From contig JAJYZA010000001.1 in assembly GCA_021800365.1 (NCBI GenBank), positions 83,377-147,376 of the forward strand: a stretch of 64,000 nucleotides of DNA, read 5' to 3'. Shown one piece after another: positions 30,179 through 39,178 of this stretch. The notes under the pieces are model-generated. The model searched no databases, had not been told where the DNA came from, and was given only the letters and a program-made list of their open reading frames with translations. Both the position numbers and the translations under genes were made by a program. How positions within the stretch are numbered: position 1 is the first letter of the stretch; the number at the start of each line of letters is the position of its first letter. Origin of the DNA: Nanobdellota archaeon. Its GTDB lineage: Archaea; Nanobdellota; Nanobdellia; Parvarchaeales; Parvarchaeaceae.

Positions 30179-33100
30179 TTAAGTGCCAACTGCAGACCAG
30201 CTAGTATAGCTGTCAATTTTACTTATTATATTAAGATTCGGGTATAATTGGTTATAAGCTGTACCATAAAGATCGCCAATATTAAATGCAGTGGCCTGCG
30301 AAGAGTACGTCGCATTAAACACCTGTATATTCAATGAAGGTTTTATAGTTATACAGGCAAAGCTACTGTAAAATTTAGTTTGTGAAGCGTTATAAATAAA
30401 TGGTGCGGCTACGCCGTCTTTGATAAGTTCAAGCGAACCGTTTACCAATGTAACGTTTGGAGATGGCTTTTCGGAATAATTATAAGACAGTTCATTTACC
30501 GTTGATCCATTATAAAAGAATATTGGAAAAACCGTCGCTCCAATATCATCATCCGGACTACTGAAATTATACGCTCCGCTTCCATAAAGTATATAAACTG
30601 CTGATGGCGTTGCGGACTTTCCTAGGTCTATCCACATATTTCCTCCCGACTGTAAAGATGGACTCCACCACGGAAGTTGCTCTATTTTACCAGAAGGATA
30701 AACGCCAAACACCTTCACATAATCCGCTGAAAGATAACTGTAATTAAACTCTAAATTTAATGGCAGCTGTAACTGATAATCGTAGCTGAAACTATTTTGA
30801 TTTAACGCGATAAGGTTATAGAATGTATTACTTTCGGTAGAAAGACCGAATGCTGAGATTAAAGTTGGATTTAAATTTTCTACCGGTTGGTCACTGTATG
30901 ATGCCTGTATCGGAGCATAACCTGCTGCGTATTGATGTGCAAAAAGATAGCTTACTATGTCTTTTGAAGGACTGGTACCTGTCGACAGCCCTATTACCCC
31001 TAATTGACGTCCAAATATCGACAAGGTATTAGGACTATCCGATGAGAAGGTAACATTGTTTCCTGACCCAGTAGTAAGCGTTAGCTTATAACCGGAAGAC
31101 TGCGACCAGTAATTGTTTAGCTCAAAATTGACAATTGCTGGGCCAATAGCTGATGACTCTGTAGAAGATGAGAGCACCGTTAGTCCATTTTGATTTGAAT
31201 AATTGTACAGGAGATTTATATTTTGATTTCCATTGAGTTGTGCAACGACAAAATTGCTTCCTAGATTATCTGAAGTGCTTAGCAGCAGATTAAACTCCGG
31301 CGTCGACCCGTCAAGTACTACTCCCCCATCTATAGATATGTTTACGGGTAAGGCAGCCATCCGATTTGAATTGTTAAAAAGCGCAAATGACCAATTTGTA
31401 TAATTTTCTTTAGGAGATATCGCGCCACCTCCAACCATTGCAAGTAGTTTATTGTTAAATTGAGGATTAGAATAAGTAAAATTAGCGCCGTTTATTTCCG
31501 CATAGTCTGGGCAGGCATTGCTGTCAGTAAACCATCTTTTATATGAATACGGCATACTTGACTGTTCGAATGTGTAGCTGCAATAGTATCCACCGGACTC
31601 GGATTGACACTTAGCGCCACTTACACTGCTTGAAGACTCTATATAAGCCGTACACGTATTATTTAAAAATTCTCTTGCGATTATTGGGGCACAGTTCAAT
31701 AACGTTGCACCGGAAGCATTGATCAATGTCTGCGTGAATCCCGGGTATCCATATGCGTAAGGATTATTTTGTATCCCGCACTGTTCAGTTGGGATCAATT
31801 TCAATCCGTTTTGATAGGCGAAATTTAGTGAAATTGGCACGGCAAGGGTCTCTGAAAAATTGCTGGCCCCGCTGGCTATCTGAGAACTCACAGAAAATAC
31901 ATAGTCCGCTGACGCATTATAATCGGCTGGGACATAAGCACTGTATTTACAATTACCTGCTTCTGAAGCGTTAATGGATAGATTTAATACATTTATGTTG
32001 AATGGTATCCCAGAAAGGAAGCTAACTTCAAGAGGCACCTGATACTCAAGTAAGTTTTTGATATTCGAAAGCGCGGTCTGTGAAAGAAGATTTTTACAGA
32101 AAGCCATGTCTGCTGGAGTTTGACTGCAATTATAAATCGTTGTGCCGTAATAATTCTGTTGCTGGACTTTCTGGAGTTGATTTATAAGATAATAGGTGCC
32201 ATACTGCGGCGACCCCATAGCCAATATAAGTGCGCTGTACCAGTCGTATTTCGGCACGCCGGCTACAGAAACTGTCTTTAGATTGACGCCATGTATAGTG
32301 TTCTCAAGATAATTAAATAGGGCGTATTGAGCGAAGCCGGTAATGTTTGCGTTGCCAACCGGAAAACTTTCATTCACGAATGCGACGCCTAACTGCATCA
32401 TCTGACTTATGTAATCCGTGTCGGTTATATAACCTGCCGCACTTATACAGTTTTGTAGATTAAACTGTATTTCATTGTAGGATACGCACACCTGCGGATT
32501 ATAGAGCGGATACAATGATAATGATACACGAAGAGGTTGATAATTTGGGAACAGAAGATTCTCACTGCTTTGTGTCTGAAATTCATTTATCAAATACTTG
32601 TAATAAATGAAATCTGGCTGTAGCGGCACGACGGCATAATTTTCAGGGAATATATAGAAGACTCCATTCGGATAATTCGAGACAGTGAAATTATACCAAG
32701 TCCCCCCGAATTGAAATTTTGAGTTATTCACGAGCGGCTCCTGTGCTTCTGAAGCGGACAAACCGGCTGCGATGTCTTCTGATATCGCGGCATTTAGACT
32801 TCCCGCATTTGGGTTCAGAAGTGGGGTAAGCGTATATGTATGAATGCCACTTGAGGTGCTGTTGTCGTATATAACTGCCATAATTCCTGATGGGAATGTT
32901 ATTACAGAGAACTGTGCGCTTGGGGCGATTTTTATATAATTAAAGAATGACGACCGTAAAACTGAATCACTCAATACCCCAAACAGCATATCTGATTCGG
33001 GCAGAATGGAAAACTGATTTTGCCCTAAACTAAAGGTATCCCCGACGCTACCATTAAACACTAATGTGTTTCTTGTCTTATCATATACGGAGATGATTGC

Positions 33101-33682
33101 AGTACTATAGTTTGGCCTATCGTAATAAATAGTATAATTATCGGATAGATATGGCGCAGAGAAATTTGCGGAGAAGACTCCAGCTAGCTTTGTCTTGGTA
33201 AAATTGATATCCAAAAAGGTTTTTATCCCCATTCCAGTGGCATTTACAGTGGAAAAACTGCTTTGATTAAGTAGTGCCTTAAGCCCGTAAAGTATCTCCT
33301 GATTGTTTGGTAGACAGGTTTCTCCTTGAAGGTTATGCCAATAGTATATTTTGTCTGTAGGTATGAATGGCAGATTAGTCGTGGCATTTATGTAACCACA
33401 AGAAAGCTGCGAATCTCCATTTGGAAAACCAGAGAAATAAGATGAGGGCTGCAACAAAAAGGCATCAAAAAGCTGTGCCTTATCAAACAAGTAGTTCGCC
33501 TGCTGTATAAGATAATCTTTCTGTGCAAGGCTCTGGTAAATACTATTCTGTGCAGTTATTTGTATCTGCGAACTCAAACCTACTGAGTTCATGTAGTTAA
33601 ATCCCTGTGAGACAACAAAGATAGTTGCAACTACCATTCCAATTATTGCGATTATATTTGCTTGTCCTCTGCTGTTAAACAT
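30179..33682 (-). CDS. Large extracytoplasmic protein (1167 aa) with pilin-like N-terminus
   Basis: MFNSRGQANIIAIIGMVVATIFVVSQ; Asn/Ser/Tyr-rich body. Confidence 0.8.
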   Translation of the reverse strand: MFNSRGQANIIAIIGMVVATIFVVSQGFNYMNSVGLSSQIQITAQNSIYQSLAQKDYLIQQANYLFDKAQLFDAFLLQPSSYFSGFPNGDSQLSCGYINATTNLPFIPTDKIYYWHNLQGETCLPNNQEILYGLKALLNQSSFSTVNATGMGIKTFLDINFTKTKLAGVFSANFSAPYLSDNYTIYYDRPNYSTAIISVYDKTRNTLVFNGSVGDTFSLGQNQFSILPESDMLFGVLSDSVLRSSFFNYIKIAPSAQFSVITFPSGIMAVIYDNSTSSGIHTYTLTPLLNPNAGSLNAAISEDIAAGLSASEAQEPLVNNSKFQFGGTWYNFTVSNYPNGVFYIFPENYAVVPLQPDFIYYKYLINEFQTQSSENLLFPNYQPLRVSLSLYPLYNPQVCVSYNEIQFNLQNCISAAGYITDTDYISQMMQLGVAFVNESFPVGNANITGFAQYALFNYLENTIHGVNLKTVSVAGVPKYDWYSALILAMGSPQYGTYYLINQLQKVQQQNYYGTTIYNCSQTPADMAFCKNLLSQTALSNIKNLLEYQVPLEVSFLSGIPFNINVLNLSINASEAGNCKYSAYVPADYNASADYVFSVSSQIASGASNFSETLAVPISLNFAYQNGLKLIPTEQCGIQNNPYAYGYPGFTQTLINASGATLLNCAPIIAREFLNNTCTAYIESSSSVSGAKCQSESGGYYCSYTFEQSSMPYSYKRWFTDSNACPDYAEINGANFTYSNPQFNNKLLAMVGGGAISPKENYTNWSFALFNNSNRMAALPVNISIDGGVVLDGSTPEFNLLLSTSDNLGSNFVVAQLNGNQNINLLYNYSNQNGLTVLSSSTESSAIGPAIVNFELNNYWSQSSGYKLTLTTGSGNNVTFSSDSPNTLSIFGRQLGVIGLSTGTSPSKDIVSYLFAHQYAAGYAPIQASYSDQPVENLNPTLISAFGLSTESNTFYNLIALNQNSFSYDYQLQLPLNLEFNYSYLSADYVKVFGVYPSGKIEQLPWWSPSLQSGGNMWIDLGKSATPSAVYILYGSGAYNFSSPDDDIGATVFPIFFYNGSTVNELSYNYSEKPSPNVTLVNGSLELIKDGVAAPFIYNASQTKFYSSFACITIKPSLNIQVFNATYSSQATAFNIGDLYGTAYNQLYPNLNIISKIDSYTSWSAVGT

Positions 33683-33683
33683 A

Positions 33684-34277
33684 TTAACTCATCACTCCAT
33701 AAATTGTGTACGGTTTTGACGGATCTTCTGGGTTGTATACCTGTAATTGACATAATGTAGAAGCGCTGATGGATGAGGGAATCTGATTAAGGTACACACT
33801 CATCCCTGCATTATTCAAGGTGATTATGTTCGCGTTCTTTATGCCATTAAAAGTGCTAAAAGAGAACGAAGAGAAATAATTTATAAAATCGGAATATAGA
33901 GAAGAAAAGTTCGTCAATGAGCTAGATAAAACAGAATATCCGAGATTACAGGAAGTGCCACAGTTAGCATACAACTGGGATTCCTGATTCGATTGCGCTG
34001 TCTGATATTGGTCTGGGTAATAAAGCGATATTAAATTGAGCGCCGCTGCTGTATGAACATAATAGCTCCCATACAACGAATTCAAAGCAAAATTACAAGC
34101 TATTGCCGATGGTTCTTGATTTACTGCAGTAATTAGATTCGCTGTAGAAGTCTGTAAGAAGGAAGCGGCTATTATCGCAAGCACTATCGCCGCTATCGGG
34201 GCCAAAACCATATCAACAATTGTGATTTGCCCTCTTCTTGAAAGTCTTAGATTTATCATATTACGATGAAAGTCCAT
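33684..34277 (-). CDS. Pilin-like protein (197 aa)
   Basis: LSRRGQITIVDMVLAPIAAIVLAIIAASFLQTS: basic residues-GQ-hydrophobic helix. Confidence 0.75.
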   Translation of the reverse strand: MDFHRNMINLRLSRRGQITIVDMVLAPIAAIVLAIIAASFLQTSTANLITAVNQEPSAIACNFALNSLYGSYYVHTAAALNLISLYYPDQYQTAQSNQESQLYANCGTSCNLGYSVLSSSLTNFSSLYSDFINYFSSFSFSTFNGIKNANIITLNNAGMSVYLNQIPSSISASTLCQLQVYNPEDPSKPYTIYGVMS

Positions 34278-35061
34278 AATTTATTGTTACATATAGCACG
34301 CCACTATCTTGATATAGAGGTTGGCCAACCGAATTAGTAAATTGAATAGTTACTGGGAACTGCTCCGTATAAGAATTTTCACTAAGAAGAGTAGCGATTG
34401 AGGTATATTGTGGTAATATATCGTTATGAGAGTTCGAGCCTACTGCTGCCACTATATTGAGACCAACGCTACCGCCAGTAAGCGTCCCAAGAGCAACGCT
34501 GACGCCGATACTGGCGACCAACGCGGCATATTCTGCATATTGAGCGTATTGCGCTACTTGCGCTTCTACGGCGTAGAATTTATCTCCGTAATTGAGTTGA
34601 TTATAATTTGAAAGAGTCACAGAACCGGCTGCTCCCAAATCAGACGGATTCTGAGTATCTTTGAGAGTGACACTAATCCCGGTAAATGCAGCAAGCTGAG
34701 ACGGCAGTCCAGGAACATCTGTGGTTCCACCAAAGTAAACATACTGTACACAGGATATAAAGCCATTCGCAGAAAATTTGCTTGCATCAATCACCCCCGG
34801 TTCGGTGTCGGAGACAGAATAGAGTGGTCCACCCTCTATTGCGCTATTATTGTTGTAGTAATTCATATTTAGGCGATAGGCAAAGCAGTTCGGAGAAGTT
34901 ATCAGTCTTGTACCTAGTGCAGTTGCAACTGATTTTGCATTTGCAAAGACAGCTACGCTATCTATATTTGATACGTTATATGACAGCACTATGAGCAATA
35001 GCGCGAATGAAACAATCAATATCCCGCCATTGATAAAAGCCATCAGTTGAGTTAGCGCCAT
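34261..35061 (-). CDS. Membrane-anchored extracytoplasmic protein (266 aa)
   Basis: MALTQLMAFINGGILIVSFALLLIVLSYN; overlaps neighbouring gene. Confidence 0.7.
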   Translation of the reverse strand: MALTQLMAFINGGILIVSFALLLIVLSYNVSNIDSVAVFANAKSVATALGTRLITSPNCFAYRLNMNYYNNNSAIEGGPLYSVSDTEPGVIDASKFSANGFISCVQYVYFGGTTDVPGLPSQLAAFTGISVTLKDTQNPSDLGAAGSVTLSNYNQLNYGDKFYAVEAQVAQYAQYAEYAALVASIGVSVALGTLTGGSVGLNIVAAVGSNSHNDILPQYTSIATLLSENSYTEQFPVTIQFTNSVGQPLYQDSGVLYVTINYGLSS

Positions 35062-35067
35062 TTTATT

Positions 35068-37530
35068 TTATCCACCTCCGAGAAAAAGGTTCAGCCATTG
35101 CCACGGGAATTGCTCTTGTGAAAAGTATGTTCCCCCGGTTACATTTGGACTATTTGGGTATACTCCAAATAATACATTATCTCCTACTGGAACAAGCGAT
35201 ATGTTAACCCCTCCTCGCATACTAGTCTTTAAAACCTTAAATGTAAGATTTACATATTCTGTAGGATAAAATGCTTGATTTGGTGTTTGTCCGGAAAACA
35301 GTGGCGGGATTGTTGCTTCGCCCTGTAGACCGTTAGCTATTTGCTGAAACCAGCTCGCTTTTATATACGGCTGTGCCAATCTAAGTGCGGGTATTTCTAA
35401 CCCGACCATTACCTTGTCTGTGATAGTATTGCTTGCTATGTAATTCGAACCGGTTGAAAGAGGTGCTGAAAACATTACAGTACTGTTGCTGTTTAAAAAA
35501 GTCGCGCCTGCGCCGGTCCTCCCTAAAAACGCTAGGTTATACGTACCGTTAGTCGTGTTATATAGGTTTATACATTCTCCAGGTATACCAACTGCGACAT
35601 TATTTAAAATTTGTACGGGATTACCATAACCATTGAGGACTAAATTAAATACACAGATAGTACTATCTGCGGAGTTTGTCATGCCGATAGCATATTGTGG
35701 CGACACATAGATACTAACGTTATCACCATTTTGCGCAGTCAAAATCTGATTCACAAAAGTCGAAAGGCTCTTTGGGTATATTTTACTGTCCGGAGAGCAA
35801 ATCGTATTATAAAGACCTTGACTGATAGAAAAAGACAGGCTACCATTCCCGGCTGGAGCTACTATGGTGTTTAAGTTAAATCCAGGCTGCACGGATGACT
35901 GTACAATGCCGCACATATCTGCCATATCCGCTATTATCGGCGCAGAGGCAGTAGTAGGCCTGCCATTAGATTGTCCATTTATGTAAGCTTCTCCTCCATA
36001 GCCGACGAAATAAGTACCTATCTGATCTATCTCATTTAATTTACCATATACATCTAGTGGAGAAGTGACCGCACCGTAAATTTCTGCTGCATCTGACAGT
36101 GCACTATTTGCATTGAGTCCTTGTGGCATAGTACCCAAACAACTTGCAGTCTCTCCATAGACGAGAAAGCCTTTTTGTGCAAGAAAAGCTGTAGCTGCAA
36201 GTATCGGATCTCCGCTACCTACAAATTTCGCAGGCCCCACGAATTGATAACCTGAACTGCTTAACTGTTGCGGGGCGGATACGCCCTGGGAAGGCGTTGA
36301 ATATAGATTATAATTTGAATTGGCATTTTGATTCGAAAACGCCGCAAGCTGATTAGATTCTGACTGTAAGACATTCGCTTCGCCAACGGCATCTTGGATC
36401 GCATTTGACGAAGCTACACTCGCGGCCGGTAGATTATTTATGTCAGACATAGAAGAGATAAAACCCGCATACTGGACTAATTGCAAATTCGCAGCGTTTA
36501 GGTTCGGGGATACCACTTGTGCTGTTTCATAAGAAGCGACTAAAGTGTTATAGACATTAACGGCGTTGTTTGATAAGCCACCTATCGCGTTGCTTGCGGC
36601 AGAGTAACCGGAAGTTAAATAATTCGAAATAGTCGGTGCATCATATCCGATCCAAAACTGAAGCGCCGGCATTCCAAGATTCGTCAGTAATGAAGTTATC
36701 TGAGGATGGGCTTTTGTAAACGCGCGTGCTGATTTTATGCCAGACACAAGTCTCCCTAAAAACGATTTTTGAACCTGAGCTTCGCTGGAAGGGGCAAGTA
36801 ATGCTAAGGGTTTTTCAGTAGATGCTTCATCCTCAACGATACTATTTACAGCTTCCTGAGAGATACCCTCATTAGTAGCTAGTATCTGAAGATCCTCCGC
36901 AGCTGCGGTGCGCGCCGATGCTGTTCCTACCCCGCCATCTAAAGCCACTACAACGACTTTGCCCTGTTCAAAACCAGCAGCAAGGCCAGGATCTGCTTTT
37001 ATTTCATCTATTATGCCTTGTATATCAGACAAAGTTGTCTCCTGCTCGGCCGCCGTTCCTATCGCACTTGCTCCTTCGCTTAGCGCACTTTCACTCCTTA
37101 AAGCTAGGGAGGTTGATTCACTCGAAGCTTCTCCACCACTCCCAAAGACCCCCTTCCCACCCTTTGGTCCAACCGTGAGGAAAAAGCACAATGCTACGCT
37201 AAACGTGCTTTGACCGGTATCGAGTGTGGGGCCAGTAGTATAAGACACATTATATATCTTCGCTCCACCTGCACAGTTATAGGCGTCTATTGCACTATCC
37301 CAAGTACACAAAGAATTATTTCCCGACAATGTAATCTGCATTGATGAAGGGGCCAAGTAAAGCGCATTTTTAGCAGCGGCGATATTATTAGCAAAAAGCT
37401 GCAGAGAGTTCGCACCATTCTGAAATAGTATGCCCTGTAATTCAGCAAAATATATACCGACGAGAAGAAACGCCGCAGATATTATAAGGACAGCCACGCC
37501 TATTACTACCTGCGTTCTCTTATTTAACAT
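35068..37530 (-). CDS. Large membrane-anchored extracytoplasmic protein (820 aa)
   Basis: MLNKRTQVVIGVAVLIISAAFLLVGIYFAELQ; Ser/Asn-rich body. Confidence 0.78.
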   Translation of the reverse strand: MLNKRTQVVIGVAVLIISAAFLLVGIYFAELQGILFQNGANSLQLFANNIAAAKNALYLAPSSMQITLSGNNSLCTWDSAIDAYNCAGGAKIYNVSYTTGPTLDTGQSTFSVALCFFLTVGPKGGKGVFGSGGEASSESTSLALRSESALSEGASAIGTAAEQETTLSDIQGIIDEIKADPGLAAGFEQGKVVVVALDGGVGTASARTAAAEDLQILATNEGISQEAVNSIVEDEASTEKPLALLAPSSEAQVQKSFLGRLVSGIKSARAFTKAHPQITSLLTNLGMPALQFWIGYDAPTISNYLTSGYSAASNAIGGLSNNAVNVYNTLVASYETAQVVSPNLNAANLQLVQYAGFISSMSDINNLPAASVASSNAIQDAVGEANVLQSESNQLAAFSNQNANSNYNLYSTPSQGVSAPQQLSSSGYQFVGPAKFVGSGDPILAATAFLAQKGFLVYGETASCLGTMPQGLNANSALSDAAEIYGAVTSPLDVYGKLNEIDQIGTYFVGYGGEAYINGQSNGRPTTASAPIIADMADMCGIVQSSVQPGFNLNTIVAPAGNGSLSFSISQGLYNTICSPDSKIYPKSLSTFVNQILTAQNGDNVSIYVSPQYAIGMTNSADSTICVFNLVLNGYGNPVQILNNVAVGIPGECINLYNTTNGTYNLAFLGRTGAGATFLNSNSTVMFSAPLSTGSNYIASNTITDKVMVGLEIPALRLAQPYIKASWFQQIANGLQGEATIPPLFSGQTPNQAFYPTEYVNLTFKVLKTSMRGGVNISLVPVGDNVLFGVYPNSPNVTGGTYFSQEQFPWQWLNLFLGGG

Positions 37531-37586
37531 ATCCCAAGAAGTAGTACGTTTTATGTTTATTTATGCATTTTTGCGCGGGTTTTTAA

Positions 37587-37769
37587 CTAAAGCTCTAAAA
37601 GCGGCCGTTTTTTGATTTTAGAGTTCATCCGGTTGAACGACGAGGCCTGGCCCTGCTTAAAGTCTGGGAATCCCGGGAGCACTTTTTTGTTCACATCCAT
37701 TATCTTCGGACTACTTTTTATGGCTTTGATTTCGTTCTTAAAGACTCTCTTTCTGTTCTTGTCTTCCAG
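37587..37769 (-). CDS. Candidate 60-aa basic small ORF with possible CTG start
   Basis: Manual translation LEDKNRKRVFKNEIKAIKSSPKIMDVNKKVLPGFPDFKQGQASSFNRMNSKIKKRPLLEL*; GAGGTG 5 nt upstream of CTG; no ATG/GTG/TTG at that end. Confidence 0.3.
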   Translation of the reverse strand: MEDKNRKRVFKNEIKAIKSSPKIMDVNKKVLPGFPDFKQGQASSFNRMNSKIKKRPLLEL

Positions 37770-37830
37770 GTTTACACCTCAAATTTTACTTAATTTAAAG
37801 ACGACAAGAAACCTTAACTAGATAAGAACC

Positions 37831-37915
37831 GCCCGGGGCAGGATTCGAACCTGCAACTTAGTGGTTTCAATTTTATAATTAACAGCCACTCACTCTGCCG
37901 TTGAGTTACTCGGGC
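37831..37915 (-). tRNA. tRNA-Asn (GTT) with probable 14-nt intron
   Basis: Reverse complement GCCCGAGTAACTCAACGGCAGAGTGAGTGGCTGTTAATTATAAAATTGAAACCACTAAGTTGCAGGTTCGAATCCTGCCCCGGGC; anticodon stem AGTGG/CCACT encloses a 21-nt loop. Confidence 0.9.
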
Positions 37916-39151
37916 TCAATTTTTAATTATAGCTTTTGTGGATATAAATTCTTTAAACTTATCACGTATAAAACCATTGAAATTTCCGACTTTATATTCT
38001 TTGTCGTACACGACGAATTCTCCGACGACATAGGCATCTTTATGTGCTTTTAAGAATGCTTTAAAATGCTTGAAGTCAAGCCAAACATTTGGTCCAAATA
38101 CTTTCCTTGTTTTTGTCTTAGGCACATTTTCTATTTGCAGGAATAATTGGACGCTGTTCTCACGATAAAGTGGCTTGTAATCATAAATTGAAATGCCTGT
38201 TTCGTCGAGCGTCCTCAGTAATTTTAACAAATTCTTATTGTATTTTGATAAAAACCTATCTTTTGGACCGGCTATCTCGGTCTTATATCTAAAGAGTCTC
38301 GTGCCTCTACTTTTAGATAGGTTAATTAGGGCCGTCTCCTCATCTTTCTTAATAAAAAATTCTCTCGATGGAGAAATCAAAAATTTCTTTACTGAAAAGA
38401 CAAACCCAGAAAAGTTTTGCACATTTAAAGAGCCGCACACGTTTCTTTTAGGGTTGGTTGGATCAACCAGTAGTATTGGACTTTCATGTGCTCCAAATAC
38501 TTCCAATGCCGCAGCTTCATCCTTATATGCATTTTCGATATCAATATAGACTCCTGGCATCCAGGTCGTAACTGAATTAAAAAGCGACCTTAATCCTCCG
38601 TATTTTATAATGAGCAATTCCAGTGAGTAGCCTGAAAATCCGTGTCTATATGTCTCTGATCCATAACAGCCGTTTACCTTACAGAACTGTTTCAACATTA
38701 TCACATCCGTTCTAAGGTTTTTATTTAATTTAGTCTTTATATAATCTGCGTGTAGAATCGATAAATCTATCGAATTCTCTGTGTTCCTAAGATCCTTCAA
38801 TTTCACAAGTGGTACTATTTCAATCTCTATACCCCCAACTTTACCCCTAAAGTAAGTACGTGTTCCACGCTCTGGTGAGAATCCTTTTGGCACAAGTTTA
38901 CTTAACGCCAATGTAGCTTTCTCTGAATTAAAAGAAACGAAAATGTCCACATCGCTTTCATTTTTAATCCAAGTATTCTTGGCATAAGATCCTGCAAAAT
39001 CCACACTAACTTGTATATTTGATTCTTTCGCCTTTCGTAAAATAAATGTTTTTATTCCCTCCGCTGTTTTAGCTACCCTTTTATGGTCTTTCTCATTAGG
39101 CACAAAAGATTTATAAACGGTCTTTATTACTCTATTAATTTTATCAGACAT
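37916..39151 (-). CDS. cca: CCA-adding enzyme (archaeal class I tRNA nucleotidyltransferase)
   Basis: FAGSYAKNTWIKNESDVDIFVSF nucleotidyltransferase motif; length. Confidence 0.93.
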   Translation of the reverse strand: MSDKINRVIKTVYKSFVPNEKDHKRVAKTAEGIKTFILRKAKESNIQVSVDFAGSYAKNTWIKNESDVDIFVSFNSEKATLALSKLVPKGFSPERGTRTYFRGKVGGIEIEIVPLVKLKDLRNTENSIDLSILHADYIKTKLNKNLRTDVIMLKQFCKVNGCYGSETYRHGFSGYSLELLIIKYGGLRSLFNSVTTWMPGVYIDIENAYKDEAAALEVFGAHESPILLVDPTNPKRNVCGSLNVQNFSGFVFSVKKFLISPSREFFIKKDEETALINLSKSRGTRLFRYKTEIAGPKDRFLSKYNKNLLKLLRTLDETGISIYDYKPLYRENSVQLFLQIENVPKTKTRKVFGPNVWLDFKHFKAFLKAHKDAYVVGEFVVYDKEYKVGNFNGFIRDKFKEFISTKAIIKN

Positions 39152-39178
39152 ATGTATGTTTAATGCATTATTATTTAT

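Noticed and set aside
36908-37213. Two overlapping plus-strand ORFs (101 and 86 aa)
   Set aside because: Antisense to the 820-aa surface protein; Pro/Leu-rich shadow translations.
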